Of a DNA stretch of 42,687 nucleotides, positions 1 to 8,400 are shown piece by piece. The stretch comes from Erysipelotrichaceae bacterium (lineage in GTDB: Bacteria > Bacillota_I > Bacilli_A > Erysipelotrichales > Erysipelotrichaceae): positions 1-42,687 of the forward strand of contig JAFYHT010000053.1 of NCBI GenBank assembly GCA_017539025.1, in the 5' to 3' direction. The notes under the pieces are model-generated. The model was not told the DNA's origin. It did not search any database and saw only the letters and a list, made by a program, of their open reading frames with translations. The stretch's first letter is position 1. The number at the start of each line of letters is the position of its first letter. The position numbers and the translations under genes are program-made.

Positions 1-742
1 CTCCGCCGCCGCCACCGCCGCCGCCGGAGTAACCGCCTCCTCCTCCACCGGAGTATCCTCCGCCGGAAGAAGAGTATTCAACGTGTTTGGTGGTCTTGGA
101 ACGGGTCTTGAGTTTGGATATGACCGCAACAGCGATACCGGTCGTCATCGCCGGGATCGCAGTATCCGGATTGACATAGTCTTCCTGTCTTTGCAAAGTC
201 AGAAACAGGAAATTTACCAGAAGTGCCACGACACAGGCGATCAGCGCATTGGAGATATACTTCATCGGCTGAGCGATCTTTCCTCCTCTTAACAATGTCA
301 ATGCCTGATCAAATACCCGATCGGCACATTCGTAGTATTCTCCTCTTGATGCATAGCGATAGATATTGTCCGTGATCGTGTTGGCATAGGCCTTGTCGAT
401 GATGCGATAGATCGCACCATTGCAATGGATCCAGATATTCCTTCTGCCCATATCGATCAGGAATAAAATACCGCTGTCACTTCCAAAATACGATTTATAA
501 AGTCTCTTGGCATAGGAACCCGTATCACTGTACTGACTGACAGTCACAAACGCCGCATTGCCATATTCCAGGATCTCACTCATCTTGATCCTTAAGAGCT
601 TTTCTTCATTATCGCTGAGCAGATCCTCCTGATCATCGATGATGATGCGATATCCCTGATCCGCATGAACATCCTTTCCTACAGGAATACATACAAAACT
701 CAGTAAAAGGATCAGGATGAATACTTTTATGAACTTACGCAC
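1..742 (-). CDS. TPM-domain membrane protein with glycine-rich tail (3' end cut by window)
   Basis: 247 codons are visible and the frame is still open at the window edge, so the C terminus is missing. The start is a GTG at 740-742 preceded by GGAGG eight bases upstream. It overlaps the end of the upstream zinc-ribbon gene by 8 bases. Residues 5-20 form a hydrophobic signal or anchor segment. Residues 30-155 match the TPM fold (periphery acidic, GILFLIDMGRRNIWI core strand). A second membrane segment follows at about 165-182, and the visible end is a run of Gly with Tyr and Ser (about 226-247). TPM proteins with such tails are membrane-anchored with the TPM domain outside the cytoplasm; their biochemical role is poorly defined. 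Being third in an operon with two zinc-ribbon membrane proteins suggests an envelope-associated complex (inference). Confidence 0.8.
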   Translation of the reverse strand, partial: MRKFIKVFILILLLSFVCIPVGKDVHADQGYRIIIDDQEDLLSDNEEKLLRIKMSEILEYGNAAFVTVSQYSDTGSYAKRLYKSYFGSDSGILFLIDMGRRNIWIHCNGAIYRIIDKAYANTITDNIYRYASRGEYYECADRVFDQALTLLRGGKIAQPMKYISNALIACVVALLVNFLFLTLQRQEDYVNPDTAIPAMTTGIAVAVISKLKTRSKTTKHVEYSSSGGGYSGGGGGGYSGGGGGGGG

Positions 743-2345
743 GATCGTTTCCTCCTTCCCTTGTATAGAAAGACGGCAAAGGTCTTGTGGCAGTCTCATT
801 GTAGCGAAGGATCAGATCCACGCTCATCATGACTGCCGCAAAAAGACAGATCAGACCGCCAAGGTAGTACCACCAGTCCTGAACAGGCTCTGCAGAAGCG
901 ACCGCAAAGGCATAGATGATCGCACCCAATCCAAACAGACACACCAGCATCGAACGCTTGTTTTTCAGATACCTGGCGACATTGATCTGTTTCAGGAAAC
1001 GGAATACTTCTAGGATCAATATAATAAACGTCATTGCGATCGCGCCGGTCTGCGATACCAGCAGATCATAGAGTTCGCCAGACAAGGCAAAGATCAGCAC
1101 AAAGAATACGATCAGGATCGCATAAAGGATCGTACGCAAAACACCGCTGTCTCTTCTGAATCTTCTTCTGATCCTTGAACGCTTCTTCTCCGACATCGGC
1201 AGTTCCTTTTCATCATTGAGAAGATAGCCCTTATCAAAGACATGATTCTCTCTGTCTCTGATCTTGGTCAGTTCCTTGTGATAGCGGATCCCCAGGATAT
1301 ACAGCAACAGTGCCGAGAACCAGATGATGAATCTTGAAGTGACGGATACGAACAGTGTCAGCAACACGAACAATCCGGCAGCGCCGATCATCGTATATAA
1401 GGTAAAGATATCCATATCTGCCGGCAGATCGATGTGGATCCTACCGGTCTGACCATTGACGATCGCATAAGCGACGCGGTCATACTTCCTCCAGGTCAAG
1501 AACCATACCGGCAGAAAGATCGTATCCTGGCCGCCGTATTCAGCACCAAAGAATTCCATCAGCTTTTTCTTGCGATGCGGCAATACCGGAGTGATACCGC
1601 CAAGATCATCCTTGAGATCCTTCACCGCAACATCCGTTGCCTTCTCTAAGACTTCATCCCTGTACGTCAAAGCATCCACATTTGGCGCATCGGCATACAT
1701 TCCTGCCAGATAACCCTGGTGATACTTCACCATATCCTTCTTGTTGAAAGGAGCGATGTGTTCGGCGATCGTATCATCGAAGTTTCTCGATGCATCATAA
1801 GGGATACCATAGAGACCGTTATCCCTGATCTTCGCAGTGATCTGATACTCATCGTAGTGATCATAGTTACCTATGGTATAGCTCTTGGTACCCTTGATCT
1901 CAAAAGGATCATCTCTGAAAGTGACCTTGTACATCCAGTAAGGAATGTAGAAAGGACGGAATCTGTTGATGAATTCCGGATCTCTGAACTCCTTCGGCAC
2001 ATAGAACTTATCCTTCAGCTTGTTCTCATAGATCTTTTTGCACTGAGACTTGCCGATGCGGAAAGGAATGATATACTTCGGCCTTTTCATTCCGCTGATC
2101 TCCCTTTCCAGGATGGCCTCCGAACCGCAATAGCTGCAATAAGTTACCGCCTCATCATTGGCGCTGATCAGTTCAGCCCCGCAGTTCTTGCAGGTATACA
2201 TCCTTGCGCCCTCAATGATCGTCTCTTCAGCGTCATTGTCGCGGTCGTAGGCATCGACCTCATAAACATTTGAACAGTGCCTGCATTTCAGTTTCTGCGT
2301 CTTGATATCGAAATACAGGGTCCCGTTACAGCTGGGACATTTCAT
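735..2345 (-). CDS. Membrane protein with two N-terminal zinc ribbons (paralogue B)
   Basis: 536 aa. Two CxxC...CxxC zinc ribbons lie at the N terminus (C3/C6/C21/C24 and C52/C55/C70/C73). A soluble middle region of about 230 residues starts with the conserved-looking IIPFRI segment and includes IPYWMYKV. The C-terminal 220 residues hold about six hydrophobic helices. The start has a strong AGGAGG site seven bases upstream. It follows its paralogue (2364-3935) by 18 bases, and the TPM gene overlaps its end, so the three are probably one transcript. Proteins of this type are often labelled 'TFIIB-type zinc ribbon' or, wrongly, PriA-like; no helicase or nucleotide-binding motif is present. Function unknown. 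It could be a membrane sensor or scaffold whose cytoplasmic zinc ribbons bind protein or nucleic acid. Confidence 0.85.
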   Translation of the reverse strand: MKCPSCNGTLYFDIKTQKLKCRHCSNVYEVDAYDRDNDAEETIIEGARMYTCKNCGAELISANDEAVTYCSYCGSEAILEREISGMKRPKYIIPFRIGKSQCKKIYENKLKDKFYVPKEFRDPEFINRFRPFYIPYWMYKVTFRDDPFEIKGTKSYTIGNYDHYDEYQITAKIRDNGLYGIPYDASRNFDDTIAEHIAPFNKKDMVKYHQGYLAGMYADAPNVDALTYRDEVLEKATDVAVKDLKDDLGGITPVLPHRKKKLMEFFGAEYGGQDTIFLPVWFLTWRKYDRVAYAIVNGQTGRIHIDLPADMDIFTLYTMIGAAGLFVLLTLFVSVTSRFIIWFSALLLYILGIRYHKELTKIRDRENHVFDKGYLLNDEKELPMSEKKRSRIRRRFRRDSGVLRTILYAILIVFFVLIFALSGELYDLLVSQTGAIAMTFIILILEVFRFLKQINVARYLKNKRSMLVCLFGLGAIIYAFAVASAEPVQDWWYYLGGLICLFAAVMMSVDLILRYNETATRPLPSFYTREGGNDRA

Positions 2346-2363
2346 TTAAAACACCTCCTGTTC

Positions 2364-3935
2364 TTAACCCTTCATGATCAGATAGACTGACATGACAAAC
2401 ATCAGGATCGGAAGTCCAAACAGTAATAAGCCCGCCCAGATATCCGACAGATCAAAATTCCTGATGACATCTTTAAATACCTCAAATATTGAAAACTGGT
2501 TCTTCACCCTGATCCGCTTCTTTCTTCCATCCGGAAGGACCTTTCTGATGATCGGCCGATCAAAGATATCTCTTCTCAGATAGGCTGTCCAGAAGATGAA
2601 TGTGAAAGGCAAAGAGATCACAAGCCAGATATCGAGATAAAGGAAATGTAAGTCACTGATCGGCAGATCCTGACTCCATTGAAAGAAGATCGCGATCAGT
2701 AGCGGCAATGCGTTGAATAAAGGCAATGCGATCCCATAAAACAAGATCCTTCTTAGCGGAAAGAACGATACCTCGACATTGACCATTCCTTCATCGGTCT
2801 CTTCCCTGAATACCGGAACGGCCTGTTTCTCTTTCTTTCCCTTCTTATCTGAAGTAAAAACTCTCAAGACAGGATGGGATTCTCTGTCCTGACCAAAGGC
2901 AGTAAAGGAAATGGCTGCCACAAGCAGTGCAAACATTCCGGCTATCTCGAAACTTTTTGACAAGAGCCATACGATCAGGAAAATAAACAATGTTGTAAGT
3001 AACGGTTCCAGAAACCAGAAACGATTGGTATCGATCATCTTGTTGTCAGAAACAGCGATCTTTCCATTCTGTCCGTTGACCGCAACTGAAAGATCCCCAC
3101 GTGAGATGACATACATCGGCAAGAGCACAGGAAGCTTCTCAAGATCACTGTGGTTTGCATCGATCGAAACACCGGTCGAATGCATCGTCTTTTCGATCAT
3201 CTCACGGCAATCACCGATCACCTCAGCATTTGTCCTGCTTACAAGTTCAGCATCACTGATATCCTGCATCTTCACTCTGTGATCAGCTACATATCCGAAA
3301 TTGAAATCCCGGCATTCATCAAAATCAAACGGTTCGGCCCCATCCAGAACTTCATTTTTCAATTGCCTGCTGCCATTGACGACGATCTCATTGACATAAG
3401 TTCCGCAACGGTATTGACGATCGCTCATATCCCTGCTGACTTTACACTCAAGAGGTCCTCTGACAAACTGATAAGGAAGATAATAGCCCTCCAGATCATC
3501 GATATGTTTTCCCAGTTTTCCTTTTACATCGATCCTGGCATGTTTCAGATTCCACTCTTTCAGCCTCTTTTTTGCCTCATCCAAAGAGATCTTGAAAGGA
3601 ATGATGCTTTCAGGGAAATCGTCCTGTTGAGTGTATTCTTTTGAAACGAGACTGCTGTCACAGAAAGAACACTTGCCGACAGCCTCACCCTTCTTTACGA
3701 TGACCTTGGCACCACAACCCGGACAGGTATATAAGACAGCTTCCGATTCTTCAAATTCCTTCTTCAGGCGGGATTGACAAACCTTTCTCCATTCCTTATG
3801 GAGATCCAGTATCTTTCCCGGAGAAGTCGTTGTACCGCAATATGCACAATGATATACCCGATCGGCAATATCATACTTTGCAGCTCCACCGCACTTTGGA
3901 CATAACAGATGTATCGGATCATATCCCTTTTTCAT
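2364..3935 (-). CDS. Membrane protein with two N-terminal zinc ribbons (paralogue A)
   Basis: 523 aa. The architecture matches the next gene: zinc ribbons at C12/C15/C30/C33 and C71/C74/C89/C92, a middle domain beginning IIPFKI and containing LPYQFVRG, and about five C-terminal membrane helices. Both proteins share length, order of parts and the IIPF segment, so this looks like an old tandem duplication with strong divergence. An AAGGG site precedes the ATG by eight bases. A terminator upstream (3985-4013) separates it from the hydrolase gene, so it probably has its own promoter, which I could not place confidently. First gene of the three-gene operon. Function unknown. Confidence 0.85.
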   Translation of the reverse strand: MKKGYDPIHLLCPKCGGAAKYDIADRVYHCAYCGTTTSPGKILDLHKEWRKVCQSRLKKEFEESEAVLYTCPGCGAKVIVKKGEAVGKCSFCDSSLVSKEYTQQDDFPESIIPFKISLDEAKKRLKEWNLKHARIDVKGKLGKHIDDLEGYYLPYQFVRGPLECKVSRDMSDRQYRCGTYVNEIVVNGSRQLKNEVLDGAEPFDFDECRDFNFGYVADHRVKMQDISDAELVSRTNAEVIGDCREMIEKTMHSTGVSIDANHSDLEKLPVLLPMYVISRGDLSVAVNGQNGKIAVSDNKMIDTNRFWFLEPLLTTLFIFLIVWLLSKSFEIAGMFALLVAAISFTAFGQDRESHPVLRVFTSDKKGKKEKQAVPVFREETDEGMVNVEVSFFPLRRILFYGIALPLFNALPLLIAIFFQWSQDLPISDLHFLYLDIWLVISLPFTFIFWTAYLRRDIFDRPIIRKVLPDGRKKRIRVKNQFSIFEVFKDVIRNFDLSDIWAGLLLFGLPILMFVMSVYLIMKG

Positions 3936-3984
3936 CTTAAAAACCCTTGATTATCAAAAACCTCTTATATGATTTCATTCTATC

Positions 3985-4013
3985 AAAAAGGTCCTGCAAT
4001 TGATACAGGACCT
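3985..4013 (-). terminator. Rho-independent terminator of the alpha/beta hydrolase gene
   Basis: An 8-bp perfect stem AGGTCCTG/CAGGACCT with a 9-base loop is followed on the minus strand by TTTTT. It sits 24 bases after the hydrolase stop codon. Confidence 0.85.
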
Positions 4014-4037
4014 CCTGAATGAACAGATCGACAGATC

Positions 4038-5987
4038 TTACAGGAAAGAAGAACCTCCGGTCACGATCCAGCATGCCAGCATCGCTGCGATCAAAGCACC
4101 GGTATAGACCTTTCCCGTCTTGCGGTAACAATAGGTACACAGGATCGAGAAGAACAAGACCTGTGGCACGAACAGGATCAGGATCGACATGAACGGACCG
4201 CCGAATGTTGAACCAAAGCACACATCAGCACCCGGACCGATCCCGGCAAAGAACGGGATATATTCCAGTAACACGATCAATAGTACTCCACCAGCCATCA
4301 GAATAAAATTCCTGAACCAGTTGACGATAAAACCGAAGATACCTTTCTGATACGTCGCCTTGGAACGCAGATCCTTCATGATCTTGGCGTTGTTCATCAT
4401 ATAGAAGCAGATGAAGAACGGCAGATAGATGAAAAACTGCAATACTCTGACCCCGTTGAATGGCCTGAAGAACGGCCAGATGAAACGCAGATCCAGATCA
4501 AATACCAGCGAATAAACGAAGTTGATCACATAGACAAACAGGAACATACATACAGCCAGTACTGCCGAACCGCAGAAGCCAGGCAGATCAAACTTGTCGT
4601 TTTCGATCTTTTTGATCCTGTTCTTGATCCTTCTGATGATATTTGTGATAAACATGATCACGATCAGCAAAGCATACCATCCTAAGAAACCATTGCCTAC
4701 CGTCATGCGGAAGATATTCTCAGGTAGAGGTAACAGCGCATGACCCAATTGCGTCATGAACGGGAATGACAATCCGGATAAGAGGATCGTCAGTAAGCCA
4801 CCTCTGATCCTGGCACCTCTGCTCATGATGTTTTCTTCACTTGGAAGTTTCGTCTCGACATCAGAGAAGAGATAGAACTGCAATAAGAAATCCATGAATG
4901 CCATCATCGCAAACAATACACAAAGCATTGCCCCTAATACGCAATATTCCTTGACCTTGGCATTGATCTGATCGTAAGCGATCTTGTTTGGTAAAGAGAT
5001 CGCATCATCAAACCACTTCAACGCCACCTTCAAGCCATTGACATCATGCGTCGTCAGACGATGGTTGGTATAAAGCAACTCCATCCTTCTGGCACTGCCG
5101 TCTTCAAATTTGCCATAGGTCGTATTCCAGGCAGCCTTATCAGCAGTAGTCCCTAGGAACTTGTATCTTAAAGGTGTCTTGAGCAATTCATCCGTCACAT
5201 TCAGCTTGTAATCTCTGAAATATGAGAATTCATCATATTTTGCCTGAAGCAACAATACGTTATTGAACTTGATGTTCTTGGAATCATAGACATCGTCCGT
5301 AAACAGTTCACCACACTGTAATACGATGGCCCTTGGCGCGATATTGGTGTTGGCGAAGTCTGCAGCGACACTCCAGCTGGACCATGTACCCATGGAATGA
5401 CCTGATACCGCCATCCTCTTACTGTCGACATAAGAGAGCTTGGAAAGGAACTCATAAGCAGCACTTCCGCCGCAGCTGGAATCATAGATCGCATTGCCGT
5501 CACTATCTTTTGAATAGTGATCGTTGAAGAAAGACAGATTCGAGAAGTTCATCAGGATGCGATATCTTTGTGTCCCACCGATCTTAGCGTAAGTTCCATC
5601 TGCCTCTGAATCATTGCCATAGTTGACAGAAACCTTGTGATTGACATAGCCCCTGTTCAATAAACCGATCGTAGAAGAACCATGTCCATACTCATCCAGA
5701 CACAAGACAACAGCACCTCTTCTCGCCAGCTCGATGGCATAAGCAGCACATGTCTCATGGTCGTTCTGATAACCATGCAACAACAAAACTCCCGGAGCCT
5801 TGTTTGCCTCGGAAGCAGCCTTAGGCTTATAGAGCTTATAAGTCAGCTTGCCATCAGACAGTCTGATCGAACCATCGATGATCTGGATATTCCCCTCATC
5901 CTTCTGAATGCGATCCGCATAATACATCAGACCACTCGCCCCGATCAGCAGTATGATCAGTAAAATCAAAGACTTGATCTTTTTCAT
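4038..5987 (-). CDS. Membrane-embedded alpha/beta hydrolase
   Basis: 649 aa. After an N-terminal membrane anchor (residues 5-23), an alpha/beta hydrolase domain runs to about residue 340. It has the oxyanion-hole segment LLLHGY (H71-G72) and a nucleophile elbow GHSMG with Ser198. The C-terminal half (about 345-649) holds roughly eight hydrophobic helices, which is unusual for this superfamily. The ATG at 5985-5987 is preferred because GAGGTG sits six bases before it; an upstream GTG at 5996 overlaps that ribosome site. Substrate unknown. A lipid or acylated envelope substrate is plausible given the membrane half (inference). Transcribed alone: it is flanked by terminators on both sides. Confidence 0.85.
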   Translation of the reverse strand: MKKIKSLILLIILLIGASGLMYYADRIQKDEGNIQIIDGSIRLSDGKLTYKLYKPKAASEANKAPGVLLLHGYQNDHETCAAYAIELARRGAVVLCLDEYGHGSSTIGLLNRGYVNHKVSVNYGNDSEADGTYAKIGGTQRYRILMNFSNLSFFNDHYSKDSDGNAIYDSSCGGSAAYEFLSKLSYVDSKRMAVSGHSMGTWSSWSVAADFANTNIAPRAIVLQCGELFTDDVYDSKNIKFNNVLLLQAKYDEFSYFRDYKLNVTDELLKTPLRYKFLGTTADKAAWNTTYGKFEDGSARRMELLYTNHRLTTHDVNGLKVALKWFDDAISLPNKIAYDQINAKVKEYCVLGAMLCVLFAMMAFMDFLLQFYLFSDVETKLPSEENIMSRGARIRGGLLTILLSGLSFPFMTQLGHALLPLPENIFRMTVGNGFLGWYALLIVIMFITNIIRRIKNRIKKIENDKFDLPGFCGSAVLAVCMFLFVYVINFVYSLVFDLDLRFIWPFFRPFNGVRVLQFFIYLPFFICFYMMNNAKIMKDLRSKATYQKGIFGFIVNWFRNFILMAGGVLLIVLLEYIPFFAGIGPGADVCFGSTFGGPFMSILILFVPQVLFFSILCTYCYRKTGKVYTGALIAAMLACWIVTGGSSFL

Positions 5988-6059
5988 CGTCATCACCTCA
6001 TGATATATATTTATTCCTTATATTTTTATTATTACACAATCCGTAAAGTTCTGTGTACA

Positions 6060-6092
6060 GAAAGAAAACCCAATCAAGTATGATCGGGTTTA
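6060..6092 (-). terminator. Rho-independent terminator of the flavodoxin-rubredoxin gene
   Basis: On the minus strand the stem AAACCCGATCA pairs with TGATTGGGTTT around a 4-base loop and is followed by a T-rich run. It lies just after the stop codon of the gene at 6110-6736. Confidence 0.75.
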
Positions 6093-6109
6093 TAAATTCT
6101 GATATCCTT

Positions 6110-6736
6110 TTATTCTTTTTCCTTGAATACCGAAGCCGGTTGCTGACATACCGGACACTTCTCTGGAGGCACATCACCGGTATGGACATAACCGCAGATC
6201 GTACAGATCCACTGTTTCTTCACTTCATCTTCAAGAACAGGAAGTTCTTCCAGTTTCTTTGAAACATCATCGCAGAGTTTCTCGATATCGCTGTCCAGGA
6301 GCTCTCCCATATCTGTTATCTGCATGCCTGTCAGTTTGGAGAAGTCATTGAGCAAATACTGTTCTTCCGGCGTCAGAGTTACAGTCCTGAGCTGGCCCTT
6401 GATGAAGAAAGTATGGAAACTTGCGCAGCTGATACTGTCCTCAACCTGTTTGGCTACGACAGGGAATTCCTTCTCCGAGAAAATACCCTCTCCGATCAGA
6501 AAGAGATGCTTATTGCCTAGCTTGCCCTGCATCTTGGACAGGAACAGTTTTGTCAGTTGTGCGGTATACGGCCCTCTGAAATTGAATACCATGATCAAAG
6601 CATCATACTTTGAAGGATCTTCTGCCTGATAAGGCGTATCAACATTGATCGAAAGACTTCCCAGTCTTTCCGCGATCTTAGCAGCGATCTTTTTTGCGCT
6701 GCCATGCTGACTTTCATATGTTATGATTGTTCTCAT
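6110..6736 (-). CDS. Flavodoxin fused to a rubredoxin-type iron domain
   Basis: 208 aa. Residues 1-150 are a flavodoxin-like domain with an N-terminal phosphate loop (TYESQHGSAKKIA) and a second flavin-loop candidate (NFRGPYTAQ). Residues 174-203 form a short rubredoxin-like knuckle pair, C178xxC181 and C194xxC197, of the type seen at the end of rubrerythrins. An FMN domain next to a one-iron centre suggests a small electron-transfer protein, perhaps for oxygen or peroxide defence (family knowledge plus inference). The start has GAGGAG eight bases upstream. It is monocistronic: the neighbouring tRNA has its own terminator. A HemG-like role cannot be excluded, but no haem genes are nearby. Confidence 0.85.
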   Translation of the reverse strand: MRTIITYESQHGSAKKIAAKIAERLGSLSINVDTPYQAEDPSKYDALIMVFNFRGPYTAQLTKLFLSKMQGKLGNKHLFLIGEGIFSEKEFPVVAKQVEDSISCASFHTFFIKGQLRTVTLTPEEQYLLNDFSKLTGMQITDMGELLDSDIEKLCDDVSKKLEELPVLEDEVKKQWICTICGYVHTGDVPPEKCPVCQQPASVFKEKE

Positions 6737-6805
6737 TGTTTTTTCTCCTCAGTCTCATTGTACAACAGGCTAACATAAGAATCTTCTGATATGCTTTTGA
6801 GGTAT

Positions 6806-6829
6806 AAAAAAATCGCTCTTAAGAGCGAT
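6806..6829 (-). terminator. Terminator after tRNA-Val
   Basis: The perfect palindrome ATCGCTCTTAAGAGCGAT is followed on the minus strand by seven T residues, about 12 bases after the tRNA 3' end. Confidence 0.8.
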
Positions 6830-6840
6830 CTGAACGCAAA

Positions 6841-6916
6841 TGGTGGACACTAAGGGACTCGAACCCCTGACCCCCTCCACGTCAAGGAGGTGCTCTCCCA
6901 ACTGAGCTAAGTGTCC
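6841..6916 (-). tRNA. tRNA-Val (anticodon GAC)
   Basis: A full cloverleaf can be drawn: acceptor GGACACT/AGTGTCC, D arm GCTC/GAGC, anticodon stem CCTCC/GGAGG with loop TTGACGT, and T arm with TTCGAGT. Discriminator A and the CCA end are encoded. Confidence 0.95.
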
Positions 6917-6928
6917 AGGCACTTATAT

Positions 6929-6957
6929 ATTATATAACAAAGATCTTATCTTTCCAA
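6929..6957 (-). promoter_or_regulatory. Promoter of tRNA-Val
   Basis: On the minus strand TTGGAA (-35), a 17-base spacer and a perfect TATAAT (-10) end about 12 bases before the tRNA. Confidence 0.7.
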
Positions 6958-6976
6958 CGTTTTTTTCTCTTTTCTG

Positions 6977-8320
6977 TCACTCTTCCATATTGCATACTTC
7001 TCTGTATCTTCTGATCCACAGCAGAAGCTGCATCGACATCGTCAATATCCAGCTTAATGGGAAACAACTGAAGAGTACCTCTGGAGTGTGATGGGAAGCA
7101 AAATATGTGTAGAGATACAGAAGACGGAAACCGCATACTCCAAACAAAGTGATGATCGTAGGAAGATTGACCATACCCATTCCCCTGCTGCTGTTGACGA
7201 TGACATCCAATAATCCATTCAAAAACAGAAACAGTGTCACATAGCGTAAACGATACATTCCCATCCGGATGACCTCAGGATCATCGCTCAACATACTTAG
7301 TAAAGTCTGTCCGTTCAATACGATCGTCAAACCCATCGCAAAAGCACCGATCCCACAGACAAGGAAAGTCATAAAAGTCGTCCTTCTGATCTGTTTGTAA
7401 TCTTTTGCCCCATAAAGACGCGAAATGAAAGTCAGAGAAGCCAAAGGGAAAGCATCCACAAACACATAGACATATTCTTCGATCGCGTTGGCAGCCGTAC
7501 TTGCCGCAACGAAAGTCGAACCGAAAGAATTGATGCTTGACTGTATCATCACATTGCTGAAAGAAAACAGCTGGTTCTGCAAGGCAGATGGGATCCCATA
7601 CTTCAACATCAGTCCGATCAGATCATAGTCCAACAGTTTGATATCGGGTTTTAATGAAACGAGGCCTTTCCCCTTCATCAGTCTGATTACGATCAGGATC
7701 GCACCAACCATCTGCGAGATCACGGTTGCCCAGGCAGCACCGACAACGCCCATCCTGAAACCCGCAACAAAAAGCAGATTCAGCAAAACATTCAAAGCAC
7801 CGGCGATCGCCAGAAACAGTGTCGGATCCTTGGTATTGCCATCCGCTCTTAAAGCAGAAGCACCGAAATCAAAGACTCCGATCCCGATACAGGCCAGGAA
7901 AAAGATCCGCATATAGGAAGTTGATAATGAAATAATATCAGCAGGAGCTGATACCAGTTCCAGCAGCTTTCCGGAAAACAGAAAACCAAACAAAGCGATC
8001 ACAGTTCCAAATACCCCACCGATCGCGATCGCTGAAAAAACAGCCTTATCCAGTCTTTCATATTCCTTGGCACCGATCATCCTTGAGATCAGAACATTGG
8101 CACCCAAAGACAATCCATTCATGCCCCATGTGAAGAAGATCGTGATCGGCGAAGCTGTACCGACAGCTGCCAGACCCTCATTGGAAACATAGTTGCCTAC
8201 GACAAGTGTATCCGCAAAGTTGAATGTGATCTGTAAGATGTTCGCCAACATGATCGGCCATACGAAAAACAAGATGTCTTTCAATGCGATCCTGTTTTTC
8301 ACTGTATCATTCCCGCCCAT
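6977..8320 (-). CDS. MATE family multidrug/cation antiporter
   Basis: 447 aa, the usual length for the MATE family, with about 12 membrane helices. Typical family segments are visible: WPIMLANILQITFNFADTL near the N terminus, and repeated NVLLNLLFV-type helix motifs in each half. MATE proteins export drugs or metabolites in exchange for Na+ or H+. No clear ribosome site precedes the ATG at 8318-8320. A perfect TATAAT ends eight bases before it, so the mRNA may be leaderless. The alternative is a GTG start six codons in, with the weak GGGCGGGA upstream. It is downstream of glgA but separated by a terminator. Substrate cannot be predicted. Confidence 0.9.
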   Translation of the reverse strand: MGGNDTVKNRIALKDILFFVWPIMLANILQITFNFADTLVVGNYVSNEGLAAVGTASPITIFFTWGMNGLSLGANVLISRMIGAKEYERLDKAVFSAIAIGGVFGTVIALFGFLFSGKLLELVSAPADIISLSTSYMRIFFLACIGIGVFDFGASALRADGNTKDPTLFLAIAGALNVLLNLLFVAGFRMGVVGAAWATVISQMVGAILIVIRLMKGKGLVSLKPDIKLLDYDLIGLMLKYGIPSALQNQLFSFSNVMIQSSINSFGSTFVAASTAANAIEEYVYVFVDAFPLASLTFISRLYGAKDYKQIRRTTFMTFLVCGIGAFAMGLTIVLNGQTLLSMLSDDPEVIRMGMYRLRYVTLFLFLNGLLDVIVNSSRGMGMVNLPTIITLFGVCGFRLLYLYTYFASHHTPEVLFSCFPLSWILTMSMQLLLWIRRYREVCNMEE

Positions 8321-8328
8321 ACCACACT

Positions 8329-8334
8329 ATTATA
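8329..8334 (-). promoter_or_regulatory. -10 box of the MATE gene (start-proximal)
   Basis: A perfect TATAAT on the minus strand lies eight bases before the ATG at 8320. It directly follows the T-tract of the glgA terminator. No convincing -35 is visible, since that position falls inside the terminator stem. Confidence 0.45.
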
Positions 8335-8385
8335 AAAAAGATCCCGGCAGGAATCACTACAATTCTTGTCGGGATCATCTTTTTT
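8335..8385. terminator. Terminator between glgA and the MATE gene
   Basis: The long stem GATCCCGxCAxGAAT/ATTCxTGxCGGGATC has A-runs and T-runs on both sides. On the minus strand it ends glgA transcripts with TTTTTT. Confidence 0.85.
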
Positions 8386-8400
8386 ATGATTTAATGCTTC

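Noticed and set aside
1..78. Repeated GC-rich triplets resembling a repeat array
   Set aside because: The repeats have a 3-base period and encode a glycine-rich tail; there are no spacers as in CRISPR.
1719..2273. A 184-codon open frame on the plus strand
   Set aside because: It is antisense to the zinc-ribbon gene, lacks a ribosome site and family motifs, and arises from the codon use of the real gene.
735..3935. Naming the zinc-ribbon proteins PriA helicase or TFIIB
   Set aside because: No Walker, DEAH or cyclin-fold features are present; only the short zinc ribbons are shared.
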